Positions 35,976 through 43,941 of a DNA stretch of 64,000 nucleotides are shown piece after piece. The DNA is taken from the NCBI RefSeq assembly GCF_900205925.1, contig NZ_OAOD01000011.1, positions 56,803 to 120,802 of the forward strand. The letters run 5' to 3'. Each line of letters begins with the position of its first letter. Position 1 is the first letter of the stretch. Source of the DNA: Clostridium peptidivorans (lineage in GTDB: Bacteria > Bacillota > Clostridia > Clostridiales > Clostridiaceae). The translations under genes and the position numbers were made by a program. The notes under the pieces are model-generated. The model saw nothing but the letters and a program-made list of their open reading frames with translations, was not told the DNA's origin and did no database searches.

Positions 35976-36551
35976 TTATGATACTGATTCTTTTGAACGC
36001 TGTATTTTATCTATAGTATCCTCATTTATAGTTTGTTTTAATTCTTTCATATATTTTGAAAACTCCACTTCTTTTTCTCCATATGTCAGATTTAATTCAT
36101 ACTCAAGAGGAATCCATGTTGATATATCAGCCTCATTGTGTTGAATTAGTGTCTCCATCTTGTCAAGTGCCTTGTAAATCTTGGATTCGATAGTTTTTTG
36201 TGAATTCATTTCCAAAAATAGCATAGAAAGTTCTTTTTTATATGGTTCTGGCAGATCGTTAATCAACTGGTGAACTTCTCTATTTTCTACAATCTCATCG
36301 CTTTTAGTTTTGTTAAATGAAGGTATATCACCTGTGATTGCTTCACCTAAATCATGACAAATACACATTAATATTACTTTGTTAATATCAACATCGGTAA
36401 ATTCATCCTTCACCAAGTATGCCATTAAAGATAATCGCCAACTATGCTCTGCTACACTTTCATGGCGATTAGAAGAAGTCCATGAGTGTCTTGTATTATT
36501 CTTTAATTTTTCTGCAATAGACATAATTTCTATGAATTTTTTTATGTTCAT
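35976..36551 (-). CDS. HD-domain 5'-deoxynucleotidase-like hydrolase
   Basis: 191 residues from ATG at 36551 after GGAGGTGTGGGG (an in-frame start at 36614 has no site). HD motif: HESVAEHSWRLSL (H..H), CHDLGEAITGDIP (HD pair) and a distal Asp in YKALDKMETLIQHNEAD. The pattern is that of YfbR/HDDC2 nucleoside-monophosphate 5'-deoxynucleotidases, metal-dependent and cytoplasmic. It may help nucleotide-pool cleaning. Monocistronic. Confidence 0.8.
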   Translation of the reverse strand: MNIKKFIEIMSIAEKLKNNTRHSWTSSNRHESVAEHSWRLSLMAYLVKDEFTDVDINKVILMCICHDLGEAITGDIPSFNKTKSDEIVENREVHQLINDLPEPYKKELSMLFLEMNSQKTIESKIYKALDKMETLIQHNEADISTWIPLEYELNLTYGEKEVEFSKYMKELKQTINEDTIDKIQRSKESVS

Positions 36552-36737
36552 TTTCCCCACACCTCCAGTTACATTATCAAATTGTCTTGTTTTAGCATAA
36601 CATAACATAAACAAGAATATTACGCTTACTATAATGCAAATTATGAATCAAATTATACAACTTCATTAGCTTGCTATGTAAAGCGTTAATGTGCTGTATA
36701 TGATATATACCTTTTATTTATTGCTATATGTTTATGT

Positions 36738-36791
36738 AACCTCTCAGGCTTTGGCCCTTAAAGATTTTTATGTACCAATTGTTAAAATAGA
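36738..36791. repeat. Repeat segment B, partial (left half, inverted)
   Basis: CTCTCAGGCTTTGGCCCTTA followed by AAGATTTTTATG is the inverse of the left half of B2. Joined to the right end of A5. Sequence 36552-36737 before it shows nothing recognisable. Confidence 0.5.
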
Positions 36792-37083
36792 GATATTTTT
36801 AATGCTGAGAGGAGTATAGAATTTTCATCGTAGAAGGCATTGAATGAGCTTTAAAACGGCTTTATTTATAAATTTGAAAATCGTATAAAGCCTCCTACTG
36901 CCTGAGCGACAGCGAGTTTAGGAGGCTTAGGTATTTTAGATTTATAAATATTAGCCGTTTTTAGCGAAATGAACGTCTGACTGCATGATTTATAGAAATC
37001 TTTGATTTCGTTATAAATCAGCACATCTCAGTTCGCTGAGATGTTTCCTAACTCAAATGCGACCATCTCAACATTAAAAATAT
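36792..37083 (-). repeat. Structured repeat A, copy 5 (with C insert)
   Basis: Minus-strand sense. Apical stem GCCTCCTA/TAGGAGGC around AACTCGCTGTCGCTCAGGCAG. The middle stem is changed on both arms to CGGCTAATATTTATAAAT/ATTTATAAATAAAGCCG. C insert at 36982-37048. Sense to the upstream gene 37743-37093, beginning about 10 nt past its stop. Confidence 0.85.
36982..37048 (-). repeat. Structured repeat C inside A5
   Basis: GGAAACATCTCAG..CTGAGATGTG and GATTTATA..TATAAATCATGCA in minus-strand sense, at the same junction of the A arm as in A3 and A4. Confidence 0.8.
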
Positions 37084-37092
37084 CCTTTATAC

Positions 37093-37743
37093 TTACTGAC
37101 TGACAGAATTTCTTGCTTCGAGGATTTCTTCTCTTGATAAATTGCCTTTTTCTAAAGCAGCATCATCTAATTTAACCAAAGAATCATAAAATTCTACTGC
37201 AAAGGCTATAGATTCTGTATTCTTCTCTGTAACATCTAAAAGTTCATATAAATAGTCCTCTGCTGATGCAAAATTTCCTACTTCTTTGTAGTAATTTATA
37301 ATTCTTCTTAAAGTTTCTTCAGAAAGTACATAACCTGAAGTCTTTTCTATTATACTTGGTATATCTTCAAAATACCTATCAAGATCAGTATCTTTATCAC
37401 ATAAGAAAGCTTCAATGAACAAATTTAAGGCCTTTATGTATATGTAAAAACTTTCATTTTCTTTTCCTTGAATACTTAATATATAAGCTCTTTGCTCTAA
37501 TAACTTTGATATTATGATGGCCTTATCTTTTTCAATTTCACCACCAACTTTTAATATGTCAATTAAGTTATCATTACTCATAGAATTAAAGAATAAGGAG
37601 TTAAGTCTAAATAAATTACTAAATGTTTCATCAATAAGTTGTAAAGCTCTATCGTAGTTTTTGTCTTCTGTTAAACTAAGAACTTCCTCAAAACTTTCTT
37701 GAAATTGGTTTGTAAGTCTTTTAGAAAAGTTACTCTTAAGCAT
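37093..37743 (-). CDS. TPR-like helical hypothetical protein
   Basis: 216 residues, all-helical and acidic, with antiparallel pairs that read like TPR units (EEVLSLTEDKNYDRALQLID; EQRAYILSIQGKENESFYIY; YYKEVGNFASAEDYLYELLD). No catalytic or metal motif. It may belong to a DUF6483-like family, which I cannot confirm. Starts after GGAGGAAT, alone on its transcript, and ends in repeat A5. Confidence 0.65.
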   Translation of the reverse strand: MLKSNFSKRLTNQFQESFEEVLSLTEDKNYDRALQLIDETFSNLFRLNSLFFNSMSNDNLIDILKVGGEIEKDKAIIISKLLEQRAYILSIQGKENESFYIYIKALNLFIEAFLCDKDTDLDRYFEDIPSIIEKTSGYVLSEETLRRIINYYKEVGNFASAEDYLYELLDVTEKNTESIAFAVEFYDSLVKLDDAALEKGNLSREEILEARNSVSQ

Positions 37744-37964
37744 AAAACTATTCCTCCATTTTTAGTTAAATGATAGTAAGATACTAACAGCTACATTATA
37801 ACATAACTTAGGATTCCATAATACTCCATTAGATTTCTGCATTATTAGTTTTATTGCCTATATGTTATAATTTACATACATTATGAGTTTAAATGTGAAA
37901 TATATATAAGTGTTCAATAATTTAAATAAAGCAAACAAAAATTAAAGAAAGGTAGTGAACAAGA

Positions 37965-38834
37965 ATGAGATATGAGGGAGTAGTATATAGACCTCCAAGT
38001 GAAGCGTATAGTTTGATAATACAAGCAACCGTTGGGTGTGCTCATAATAAATGCACATTTTGCAGTATGTACAAAGACAAAAAGTTTAAAATTAGATCTC
38101 TCGAAGATATATTTATAGATTTAGAAATGGGACGTTCATACTATAAAAGAGTAGACAAAATTTTTTTAGCAGATGGCGATGCCTTAGTGCTTAAAACAGA
38201 AAATTTGAAGTCTATTCTTAGAAAGATAAGAGAGTTATTTCCAGAATGCGCACGAGTTGGAATTTATGGAACACCAGGAGATATTTTAAGAAAAAGCGTA
38301 GATGAATTACAAGAACTTAAAAGTGAAGGTTTAGGAATTGTATATCTAGGAGTAGAAAGCGGAAGTAACACAATACTTCAAAATATCCAAAAAGGTGTTA
38401 CTGCTGAAGAAATTATACAAGCAGGCAAAAAAATAAAAGAAAGCGGATTAACTTTATCTGTAACTCTTATTTCAGGTTTAGGCGGAAAAGAAAATTTAGA
38501 AGAACATGCTAAAGAGTCTGCAAAAGTTATAAGTGAAATCGATCCTGATTATCTAGGACTTCTAACTCTTATGTTTGAGTCCGAAACCCCTCTATATAAA
38601 GAAGTTCAAGAAGGAAAATTTAAGCTTTTACAACCAAGTGAAATAATGATGGAAACAAAGCTCTTAATAGAAAATTTAAAAGTTACAAATTGTGTATTTA
38701 GAAGTAATCATGCATCAAATTATGTATCACTTAAAGGTACTTTACCGGAAGATAGAGAAAATCTTTTAAATAAAATAAACTCTGTTCTTCAAGGAAATCA
38801 AAGTTATAAAAGTGAAGCCTTTAGAGCATTGTAA
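37965..38834 (+). CDS. Radical SAM protein of unknown substrate
   Basis: 289 residues. The cluster motif is CAHNKCTFCSM at about 24-34 (CxxxxCxxC type) after an N-terminal YRPPSEAYSLIIQATVG. Radical SAM core features: LADGDAL near 72, GIYGTPGDIL near 97, YLGVESGSNTIL near 128, TLISGLGG near 167. No B12 domain or extra cluster. It resembles B12-independent Elp3/MiaB-fold proteins widespread in Clostridia with no assigned reaction. Starts after AAAGAAAGG; repeat A6 follows its stop. Confidence 0.8.
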   Translation: MRYEGVVYRPPSEAYSLIIQATVGCAHNKCTFCSMYKDKKFKIRSLEDIFIDLEMGRSYYKRVDKIFLADGDALVLKTENLKSILRKIRELFPECARVGIYGTPGDILRKSVDELQELKSEGLGIVYLGVESGSNTILQNIQKGVTAEEIIQAGKKIKESGLTLSVTLISGLGGKENLEEHAKESAKVISEIDPDYLGLLTLMFESETPLYKEVQEGKFKLLQPSEIMMETKLLIENLKVTNCVFRSNHASNYVSLKGTLPEDRENLLNKINSVLQGNQSYKSEAFRAL

Positions 38835-38845
38835 AATGACATTAT

Positions 38846-39078
38846 GACATTTTTAATGGTGAATCTTCCGTATGGGATTTATATCTAGGAAAGCGTTCAT
38901 TTCGCTAAAAACGGCTAATATTTATAAATTTAAAATATCTAAGCCTTCTAAACTCGCTTTAGCTCAGACAATAGAAGTCTCTTAACGATATTTTAAATTT
39001 ATAAATAAATCCGTTTTAAAGCTCATTCAATGCTTTCTACGATATAAATTTCATACTGCATTCACCATTAAAAATGTC
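38846..39078 (+). repeat. Structured repeat A, copy 6
   Basis: Apical stem CTTCTA/TAGAAG around AACTCGCTTTAGCTCAGACAA. Middle stem AAAACGGCTAATATTTATAA with its complement ending in TCCGTTTT. The outer stem is changed on both arms to GTATGGGATTTATATC/GATATAAATTTCATAC. Sense to the radical SAM gene. Confidence 0.85.
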
Positions 39079-39265
39079 TTTATTTCAAGATTTATCATAT
39101 AGAATCTTTTAGGGCGGCAGCCTGAGAAGTTATAAGAGCTTATAAGCAATAAGCAGAGAGTTAGATAAATAATATTTTAGAACTTATCATTCCTTTGATA
39201 AATATACATTCAAAAGGAGCCTTCTTCAAAGCGAAATTCTTTCCTTAAGTCGGTAAGTCTGAATG
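39079..39265. repeat. Repeat segment B, copy 2 (spacer between A6 and A7)
   Basis: Diverged copy of the 2101-2366 segment: TTTTAGGGCGGCAGCCTGAG at left and TTCTTTCCTTAAGTCGGTAAG-like sequence at right, with some internal deletion. Confidence 0.6.
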
Positions 39266-39498
39266 ACATTTTTAATGTTGGACATAAGTATGGAATTTGC
39301 ATTGTAGAAAGCATTGAACAAGCAAATAGAAGCTCTTTATTTCTGAATTTAAGACACCGTTAAGAATTTTCTACTGTCTGAGCGACAGCGAGTTTAGAAA
39401 ATTTAGGTGACTTAAAGTCAGAAATATTAGAGCTTCTTTGCGCAGTGAACCGCTTTCCTAAATGCAAATTCCATACGATACGTTCAACATTAAAAATA
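39266..39498 (-). repeat. Structured repeat A, copy 7
   Basis: Minus-strand sense. Apical stem TTTTCTA/TAGAAAA around AACTCGCTGTCGCTCAGACAG; outer arms CGTATGGAATTTGCAT/ATGCAAATTCCATAC. Sense to cstA and abutting its stop codon. Confidence 0.85.
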
Positions 39499-40950
39499 TT
39501 ATACTTTTGCACCTGCTTCATTTACACTTGCCTTAGCTGTAACCTTTTTGGCTGCCATTAGGAAGCATACTAAAGCTAAAATTGCTCCTATTATTCCTGC
39601 TGGTAGTCCAATTCCCATTGATAATTTAAATCCTTCTGGCGCAACTATAATATAAGTTATACATACAGCAGTCATAAATATAGCTGGTACTGTTGCCATC
39701 CAATGGCTTCTTCCTCTATAAACTAAATACATTGCTGATGTCCAAAGAACTATTGTAGCTAATGTTTGATTTGACCATCCAAAGTATCTCCATACTATTG
39801 CAAAGTCAATTTGTGTTAAAATAAATCCTACTATAAACAATGGTATACTAATCATTAATCTATTTTTCATAGATTCCTGCTTAAAGTTTATAGAGTCAGC
39901 TATTGTAAGTCTAGCACTTCTAAAAGCTGTGTCCCCTGAAGTTATAGGACATGCTACAACCCCAAGTATTGCAAGTATTCCACCAACTTTTCCAAGTAAA
40001 CTGTTACATATTAAATTTACTACTGCACCTGCATTGTTACCGTTTTCTGCGATAAATTTAGCAAGACCATCTACTCCCCCAAAGAAAGTCATTGATGCTG
40101 CTGCCCATACTAGTGCAATTATTCCTTCAGCTATCATTGAACCATAAAATATTCTTCTGCCTTGTCTTTCACTTGTAATACATCTAGCCATTAGTGGTGA
40201 TTGTGTTGAATGGAATCCTGAAATAGCTCCACAAGCAATTGTTATAAATAGCATTGGGAATAAAGGATAACTTTCTGGATTAGCATGTAAATTCTTAAGA
40301 TTTCCCGCAATTTCTGGTATATTATATCCTTTTACTATTAAAGCTCCACCTACTCCTACACACATTATTAATAAACATAATCCAAATAAAGGATATATTT
40401 TTCCTATTAGCTTGTCTATTGGAACAAGAGTAGCTATTATATAATATGCAAATATTATATATAAGAATGTTTGTAGTCCCACTGAAGGTATCAATCCATT
40501 TAATATTCCTGCTGGTCCACTTACAAATACAACTCCTGTAAGCACAAGTAATATAACTGAGAATACTCTCATAAATTTTTTGAAACCATTACCTAAATAT
40601 TCTCCAACAACTTCAGGTATACTTGCTCCATCATGTCTTACTGATAACATACCTGAAAAATAGTCATGTACTCCTCCTGCGAAAATACATCCAAATACAA
40701 TCCATAAAAATGCAGATGGTCCCCACATTGCTCCAGCAATAGCCCCAAATATAGGACCAAGCCCTGCTATGTTTAAAAATTGAATTAAAAATATTTTCCA
40801 TTCAGGCATTGGTACAAAGTCAACACCATCTTCAAGTCGTATTGCTGGTGTTTTTATTTTGTCATCTGCTCCGAAAAGCTTTTCAACAACTTTACCATAA
40901 ACAAAGTAACCAACTATTAGTGCGATAATTGAAAGTATAAATGATATCAT
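39499..40950 (-). CDS. cstA: CstA-family carbon-starvation transporter
   Basis: 483 residues with 12 or more membrane helices, the short form of the family. CstA signatures: FFLIQFLNIAGLGPIFGAIAG-type block near 53-72, HDYFSGMLSVRHDGASIPE near 95-113, ISGFHSTQSPLMARC near 240-254 and ACPITSGDTAFRSARL near 335-350. Family members import pyruvate or peptides. The adjacent LytTR/LytS pair on the same strand resembles BtsSR-BtsT and YpdAB systems, so pyruvate uptake is a good inference. ATG after GGGGGG. Repeat A7 follows the stop. Confidence 0.9.
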   Translation of the reverse strand: MISFILSIIALIVGYFVYGKVVEKLFGADDKIKTPAIRLEDGVDFVPMPEWKIFLIQFLNIAGLGPIFGAIAGAMWGPSAFLWIVFGCIFAGGVHDYFSGMLSVRHDGASIPEVVGEYLGNGFKKFMRVFSVILLVLTGVVFVSGPAGILNGLIPSVGLQTFLYIIFAYYIIATLVPIDKLIGKIYPLFGLCLLIMCVGVGGALIVKGYNIPEIAGNLKNLHANPESYPLFPMLFITIACGAISGFHSTQSPLMARCITSERQGRRIFYGSMIAEGIIALVWAAASMTFFGGVDGLAKFIAENGNNAGAVVNLICNSLLGKVGGILAILGVVACPITSGDTAFRSARLTIADSINFKQESMKNRLMISIPLFIVGFILTQIDFAIVWRYFGWSNQTLATIVLWTSAMYLVYRGRSHWMATVPAIFMTAVCITYIIVAPEGFKLSMGIGLPAGIIGAILALVCFLMAAKKVTAKASVNEAGAKV

Positions 40951-41061
40951 GCTTATCCCCCCATTTAAATTAAGTTTTAAGTTTCTTTAACTCAAAGCCA
41001 ATCTTATGACTAGATTATAATAAAATTTAATAGAATATTTTCATTTATTACACCAAATAAC

Positions 41062-41081
41062 AAAAAAAGCACATAAAGTGC
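41062..41081 (-). terminator. Terminator of the lytTR/lytS operon
   Basis: Minus strand GCAC-TTTAT-GTGC hairpin followed by TTTTTTTG, immediately after the stop at 41084. Confidence 0.65.
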
Positions 41082-41083
41082 AT

Positions 41084-41803
41084 TTATATGCCCATTAAGT
41101 GCTTAAAAGCATTTATATTGTTTCTACTTACCGGTATTTCTTCTTCTATTCCTTTTAATTTAATCATATAAGTATTATTAAACCAAGGTATAATTTCAAC
41201 TACTTTTTCTAAGTTTACTATATAAGACCTGTGGGTCTTAAAAAATATATCTTGAGGAAGCCTTTTATAAAACTCCGATATACTACAATTTTCCATATAG
41301 TTATCATTTGCAGTATAAATTAATGTTTCCCTTTCTCTTGCTTCACAATAGCAAACATCACAAATATTTATCACTTTCAATTTGCTATTCTTCTTTAATG
41401 TAATCTTATTACCTATACATCGTGCATTTTGTTTTTGTTCTACATCTTTCAAAGCTTCTAATTGCCTCAGTGTCCTTACAATTCGCTCTTCTGAATAAGG
41501 CTTTAAAATATAATCAAAAGCTTTTATCTCAAAAGCATCTACTGCATGTTCCTTATATGCTGTTATGAAAACAACAAAGCTTTTTTTTTCAAAGTTATTA
41601 ATTATGCGTCCCAAAGCAACGCCATCTAATTTGGGCATGTTTATATCTAAAAATATTATATCTGGTTTATTTTTTTCAATGTACTCCAGTGCTTCTATAG
41701 AATCTCCAAATTCACCGTCAATATCTATATTGCTAAATCCACGTATAAAGTACTTCAACTCTTCCCTTGCTGGATATTCGTCATCTATAACTATACAATT
41801 CAT
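41084..41803 (-). CDS. LytTR-type response regulator
   Basis: 239 residues. Receiver domain at about 1-118: acidic DDEYP near 6-10, phospho-acceptor Asp in DIIFLDINMPKLDG near 54, ITAYKEHA, and Lys in YILKPYSEE. LytTR DNA-binding domain at about 140-238 (FFKTHRSYIVNLEKVVEIIP, EIPVSRNNINAFK). The kinase gene ends 4 nt upstream. The pair lies next to cstA in the same direction and probably controls it, as LytST-type systems control pyruvate transporters. lrgAB at 814-1852 is another possible target. Confidence 0.9.
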   Translation of the reverse strand: MNCIVIDDEYPAREELKYFIRGFSNIDIDGEFGDSIEALEYIEKNKPDIIFLDINMPKLDGVALGRIINNFEKKSFVVFITAYKEHAVDAFEIKAFDYILKPYSEERIVRTLRQLEALKDVEQKQNARCIGNKITLKKNSKLKVINICDVCYCEARERETLIYTANDNYMENCSISEFYKRLPQDIFFKTHRSYIVNLEKVVEIIPWFNNTYMIKLKGIEEEIPVSRNNINAFKHLMGI

Positions 41804-41807
41804 AAAA

Positions 41808-43481
41808 TCATCCTTTCAGTGTTTCCACTATAAAAGTAGTTCTAGTTCCTTTATCAAGCCTTTCTATTTGAAGTCCCTTCCCATAAAGATATTTTAGCCT
41901 ATTATTTACATTAGATATTCCTATTTTATTTTCCTGCATATTATCATCATATACTTTTTCTATAACTTTCTCTGAAATTCCTACTCCATCATCTTCAATA
42001 ATGATTTTAGCTTTATTATCTGCTATCTTTTTTACGTAAATTTTAACTGTACCTTTTTTGTCTCCTGCTAAAATCCCATGCTTTACAGAATTTTCAACTA
42101 TAGGTTGTATTATTAGACTTGGTATCTTTATATTTATATCTTCGTCTATATCATAAACTACATTTAATTTATCTCCGAATCTCGCCTTTTCCACTTCTAT
42201 ATACGCCTTTACTTGTTCTAACTCTTTATAAATATCTACCAAATTATCCCCTATCTCTAAATTATATCTTAAATAAGTAGATAAATTAATAATAAGTTCT
42301 CTTGCTTTATCAGGATTTATACGTACAAATGAAATAATAGTATTTAAAGCATTAAATAAAAAATGAGGATTTATTTGAGTTTGTAGTGCTTTTATTTCAG
42401 CCTTAGTTGCCATTTCCTTAAGCTTGCCAAGCTTACTTATTTCTAGTTGCGTAGATATAATTTGTGAAAGTCCTATGGCTAAATTTGTATTTCTAAAGGA
42501 TATAGCATCTTCCTTTCCATAATATATTTTTAAGGTTCCTATTATTTCATCTCCCTCCTTTAATGGTGCAATAATAGCCGATTTTAAAGGACACCCATCA
42601 CATGAACAATCTATTTGCTCTGCATTTGTTAAAACTAATATTTCTCCCTTTTCTATAACTTTTTCCGTAGCTCCAGTTAAAATATCATTCCCCTTAATAT
42701 GATGGTCTTCCCCCATGCCAACATGAGCTAGAACGTATTTTTTATCCGTTATAGCTACTGCATCTGCATCTATAGAATTTTTTATAATTTCACAAATCTT
42801 TTCAAAGGAATTATTATCAATTTCCCTAAAGTATGGTAATGTTTTATTTGCTATCTCTAAAGCTATTTTAGCTTGCTTTGCTGCAATTTGCTCTTTTTCT
42901 TCAAAAATATTTTGTATTAATAAAATTAATATTGATATACCTATAGCATTTGTAAATACCATAGGAATATATATATTTTTAACTATATTTAAAGCTGTAG
43001 AAAATGGCCTTGACATAATAAGAATTAAAAGCATCTCTAAGCTTTGCATGAGAGCGCCTCCAATAAGACCATAAATCCACTTATTGTTATTATTTGAGTA
43101 TTTATAAAAAACACTGGTTATAATTCCTGAAACGATTGTTGCAATGGCACATGGAACAGCTGTGATAGTTCCTATATTTATTACTAATCTATGCAGCCCT
43201 GCAATAACTCCAGATACAATTCCTACAAAGGGTCCACAAAGTAGTCCTCCAGCTACAACTCCAATAATTCTTGTATTGGCTATAGCACCATTTATATCTG
43301 TTCCTATATAAGTTCCTAGCATACCAAAGCCACCAAATATTATAGAAAGGATAATCAAATCCTTTTTTTTAAATTCATCTTTTTGTATTATATTTTTAAA
43401 ACTAGTGGATCTAGATACAATAAATCCTACTAAAATCACATAACCCATATTATTGGTAAGATTTTTTATTAACTCTACCAT
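41808..43481 (-). CDS. LytS-type sensor histidine kinase
   Basis: 557 residues. 5TM-5TMR_LYT membrane sensor at about 1-175 (GGFGMLGTYIGTDINGAIANTR, GVVAGGLLCGPFVGIVSGVIAG split by helices). GAF-like domain at about 215-340, including a CSCDGC cysteine motif near 297-302. His_kinase domain with the phospho-acceptor in TQINPHFLFNALNTI near 375, and an HATPase with PIVENSVKHG and EDDGVGIS. It senses a ligand or membrane state for the adjacent LytTR regulator. ATG after AGGAGATG. The cysteine pair might bind metal or sense redox; that is inferred. Confidence 0.9.
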   Translation of the reverse strand: MVELIKNLTNNMGYVILVGFIVSRSTSFKNIIQKDEFKKKDLIILSIIFGGFGMLGTYIGTDINGAIANTRIIGVVAGGLLCGPFVGIVSGVIAGLHRLVINIGTITAVPCAIATIVSGIITSVFYKYSNNNNKWIYGLIGGALMQSLEMLLILIMSRPFSTALNIVKNIYIPMVFTNAIGISILILLIQNIFEEKEQIAAKQAKIALEIANKTLPYFREIDNNSFEKICEIIKNSIDADAVAITDKKYVLAHVGMGEDHHIKGNDILTGATEKVIEKGEILVLTNAEQIDCSCDGCPLKSAIIAPLKEGDEIIGTLKIYYGKEDAISFRNTNLAIGLSQIISTQLEISKLGKLKEMATKAEIKALQTQINPHFLFNALNTIISFVRINPDKARELIINLSTYLRYNLEIGDNLVDIYKELEQVKAYIEVEKARFGDKLNVVYDIDEDINIKIPSLIIQPIVENSVKHGILAGDKKGTVKIYVKKIADNKAKIIIEDDGVGISEKVIEKVYDDNMQENKIGISNVNNRLKYLYGKGLQIERLDKGTRTTFIVETLKG

Positions 43482-43624
43482 TGCTTACATCTCCTATGCT
43501 TAAATTAAAAAATAATATCTTTTTCCTGACTATCTTACTTTGTATATACTAGCATTTCCCTTATAATATATACAATTATAACATACCCAATTAAATTTTA
43601 TTTTAGAGAAATTCTGTAAAACTA

Positions 43625-43653
43625 TTGCATAATTATAAATCACGTGCTATACT
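43625..43653 (+). promoter_or_regulatory. Promoter upstream of the lysine riboswitch
   Basis: TTGCAT (43625-43630), 17-nt spacer, TATACT (43648-43653). Transcription would start about 30 nt before the aptamer. The rest of 43482-43624 shows nothing else. Confidence 0.6.
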
Positions 43654-43689
43654 AACATCAATTTAAACTAAAGTTAAATATTGCCAAAA

Positions 43690-43866
43690 CACTCCGTAGA
43701 GGTGCTGTAATTAATAGTAATTATTTGGAGCTTACCAAAGCATTGAAAAATAATAAAAGGAATTACAGCCGAAGAAAGTATATTGGGTAGGTTACTTTCT
43801 GGCTTTGTATAGAATATATGCAGGGCTGTCACTTTGTTTTTATATAAAGTGGAGCGCTATAGAGGT
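43690..43866 (+). promoter_or_regulatory. Lysine riboswitch (L box) aptamer
   Basis: Conserved L-box sequence in order: CCGTAGAGGTGC, AATAGTAATTATTTGGAG, ACAGCCGAAG, a P4-type hairpin AAAGTATATTGGG..TTACTTTCTGGC, GGGCTGTCACTTTG, and the closing GTGGAGCGCTATAGAGG. Spacing and the AGAGGTGC, GCCGAAG and GGCTGTCA elements match the class. A terminator follows, so lysine should stop transcription of the downstream transporter gene. Confidence 0.92.
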
Positions 43867-43885
43867 ATACAAATTTTGCTTATTT

Positions 43886-43920
43886 ATGCAGCAGAGGTGT
43901 ATCCTTTGCTGCATTTTTAT
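43886..43920 (+). terminator. Riboswitch-controlled terminator
   Basis: ATGCAGCA/TGCTGCAT stem followed by TTTTATTTATTTT. The sequence GTGTATCCT in the hairpin can pair with AGGTATAC at the aptamer end, a plausible antiterminator. Confidence 0.85.
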
Positions 43921-43941
43921 TTATTTTAAAAAGGGGGCCTA

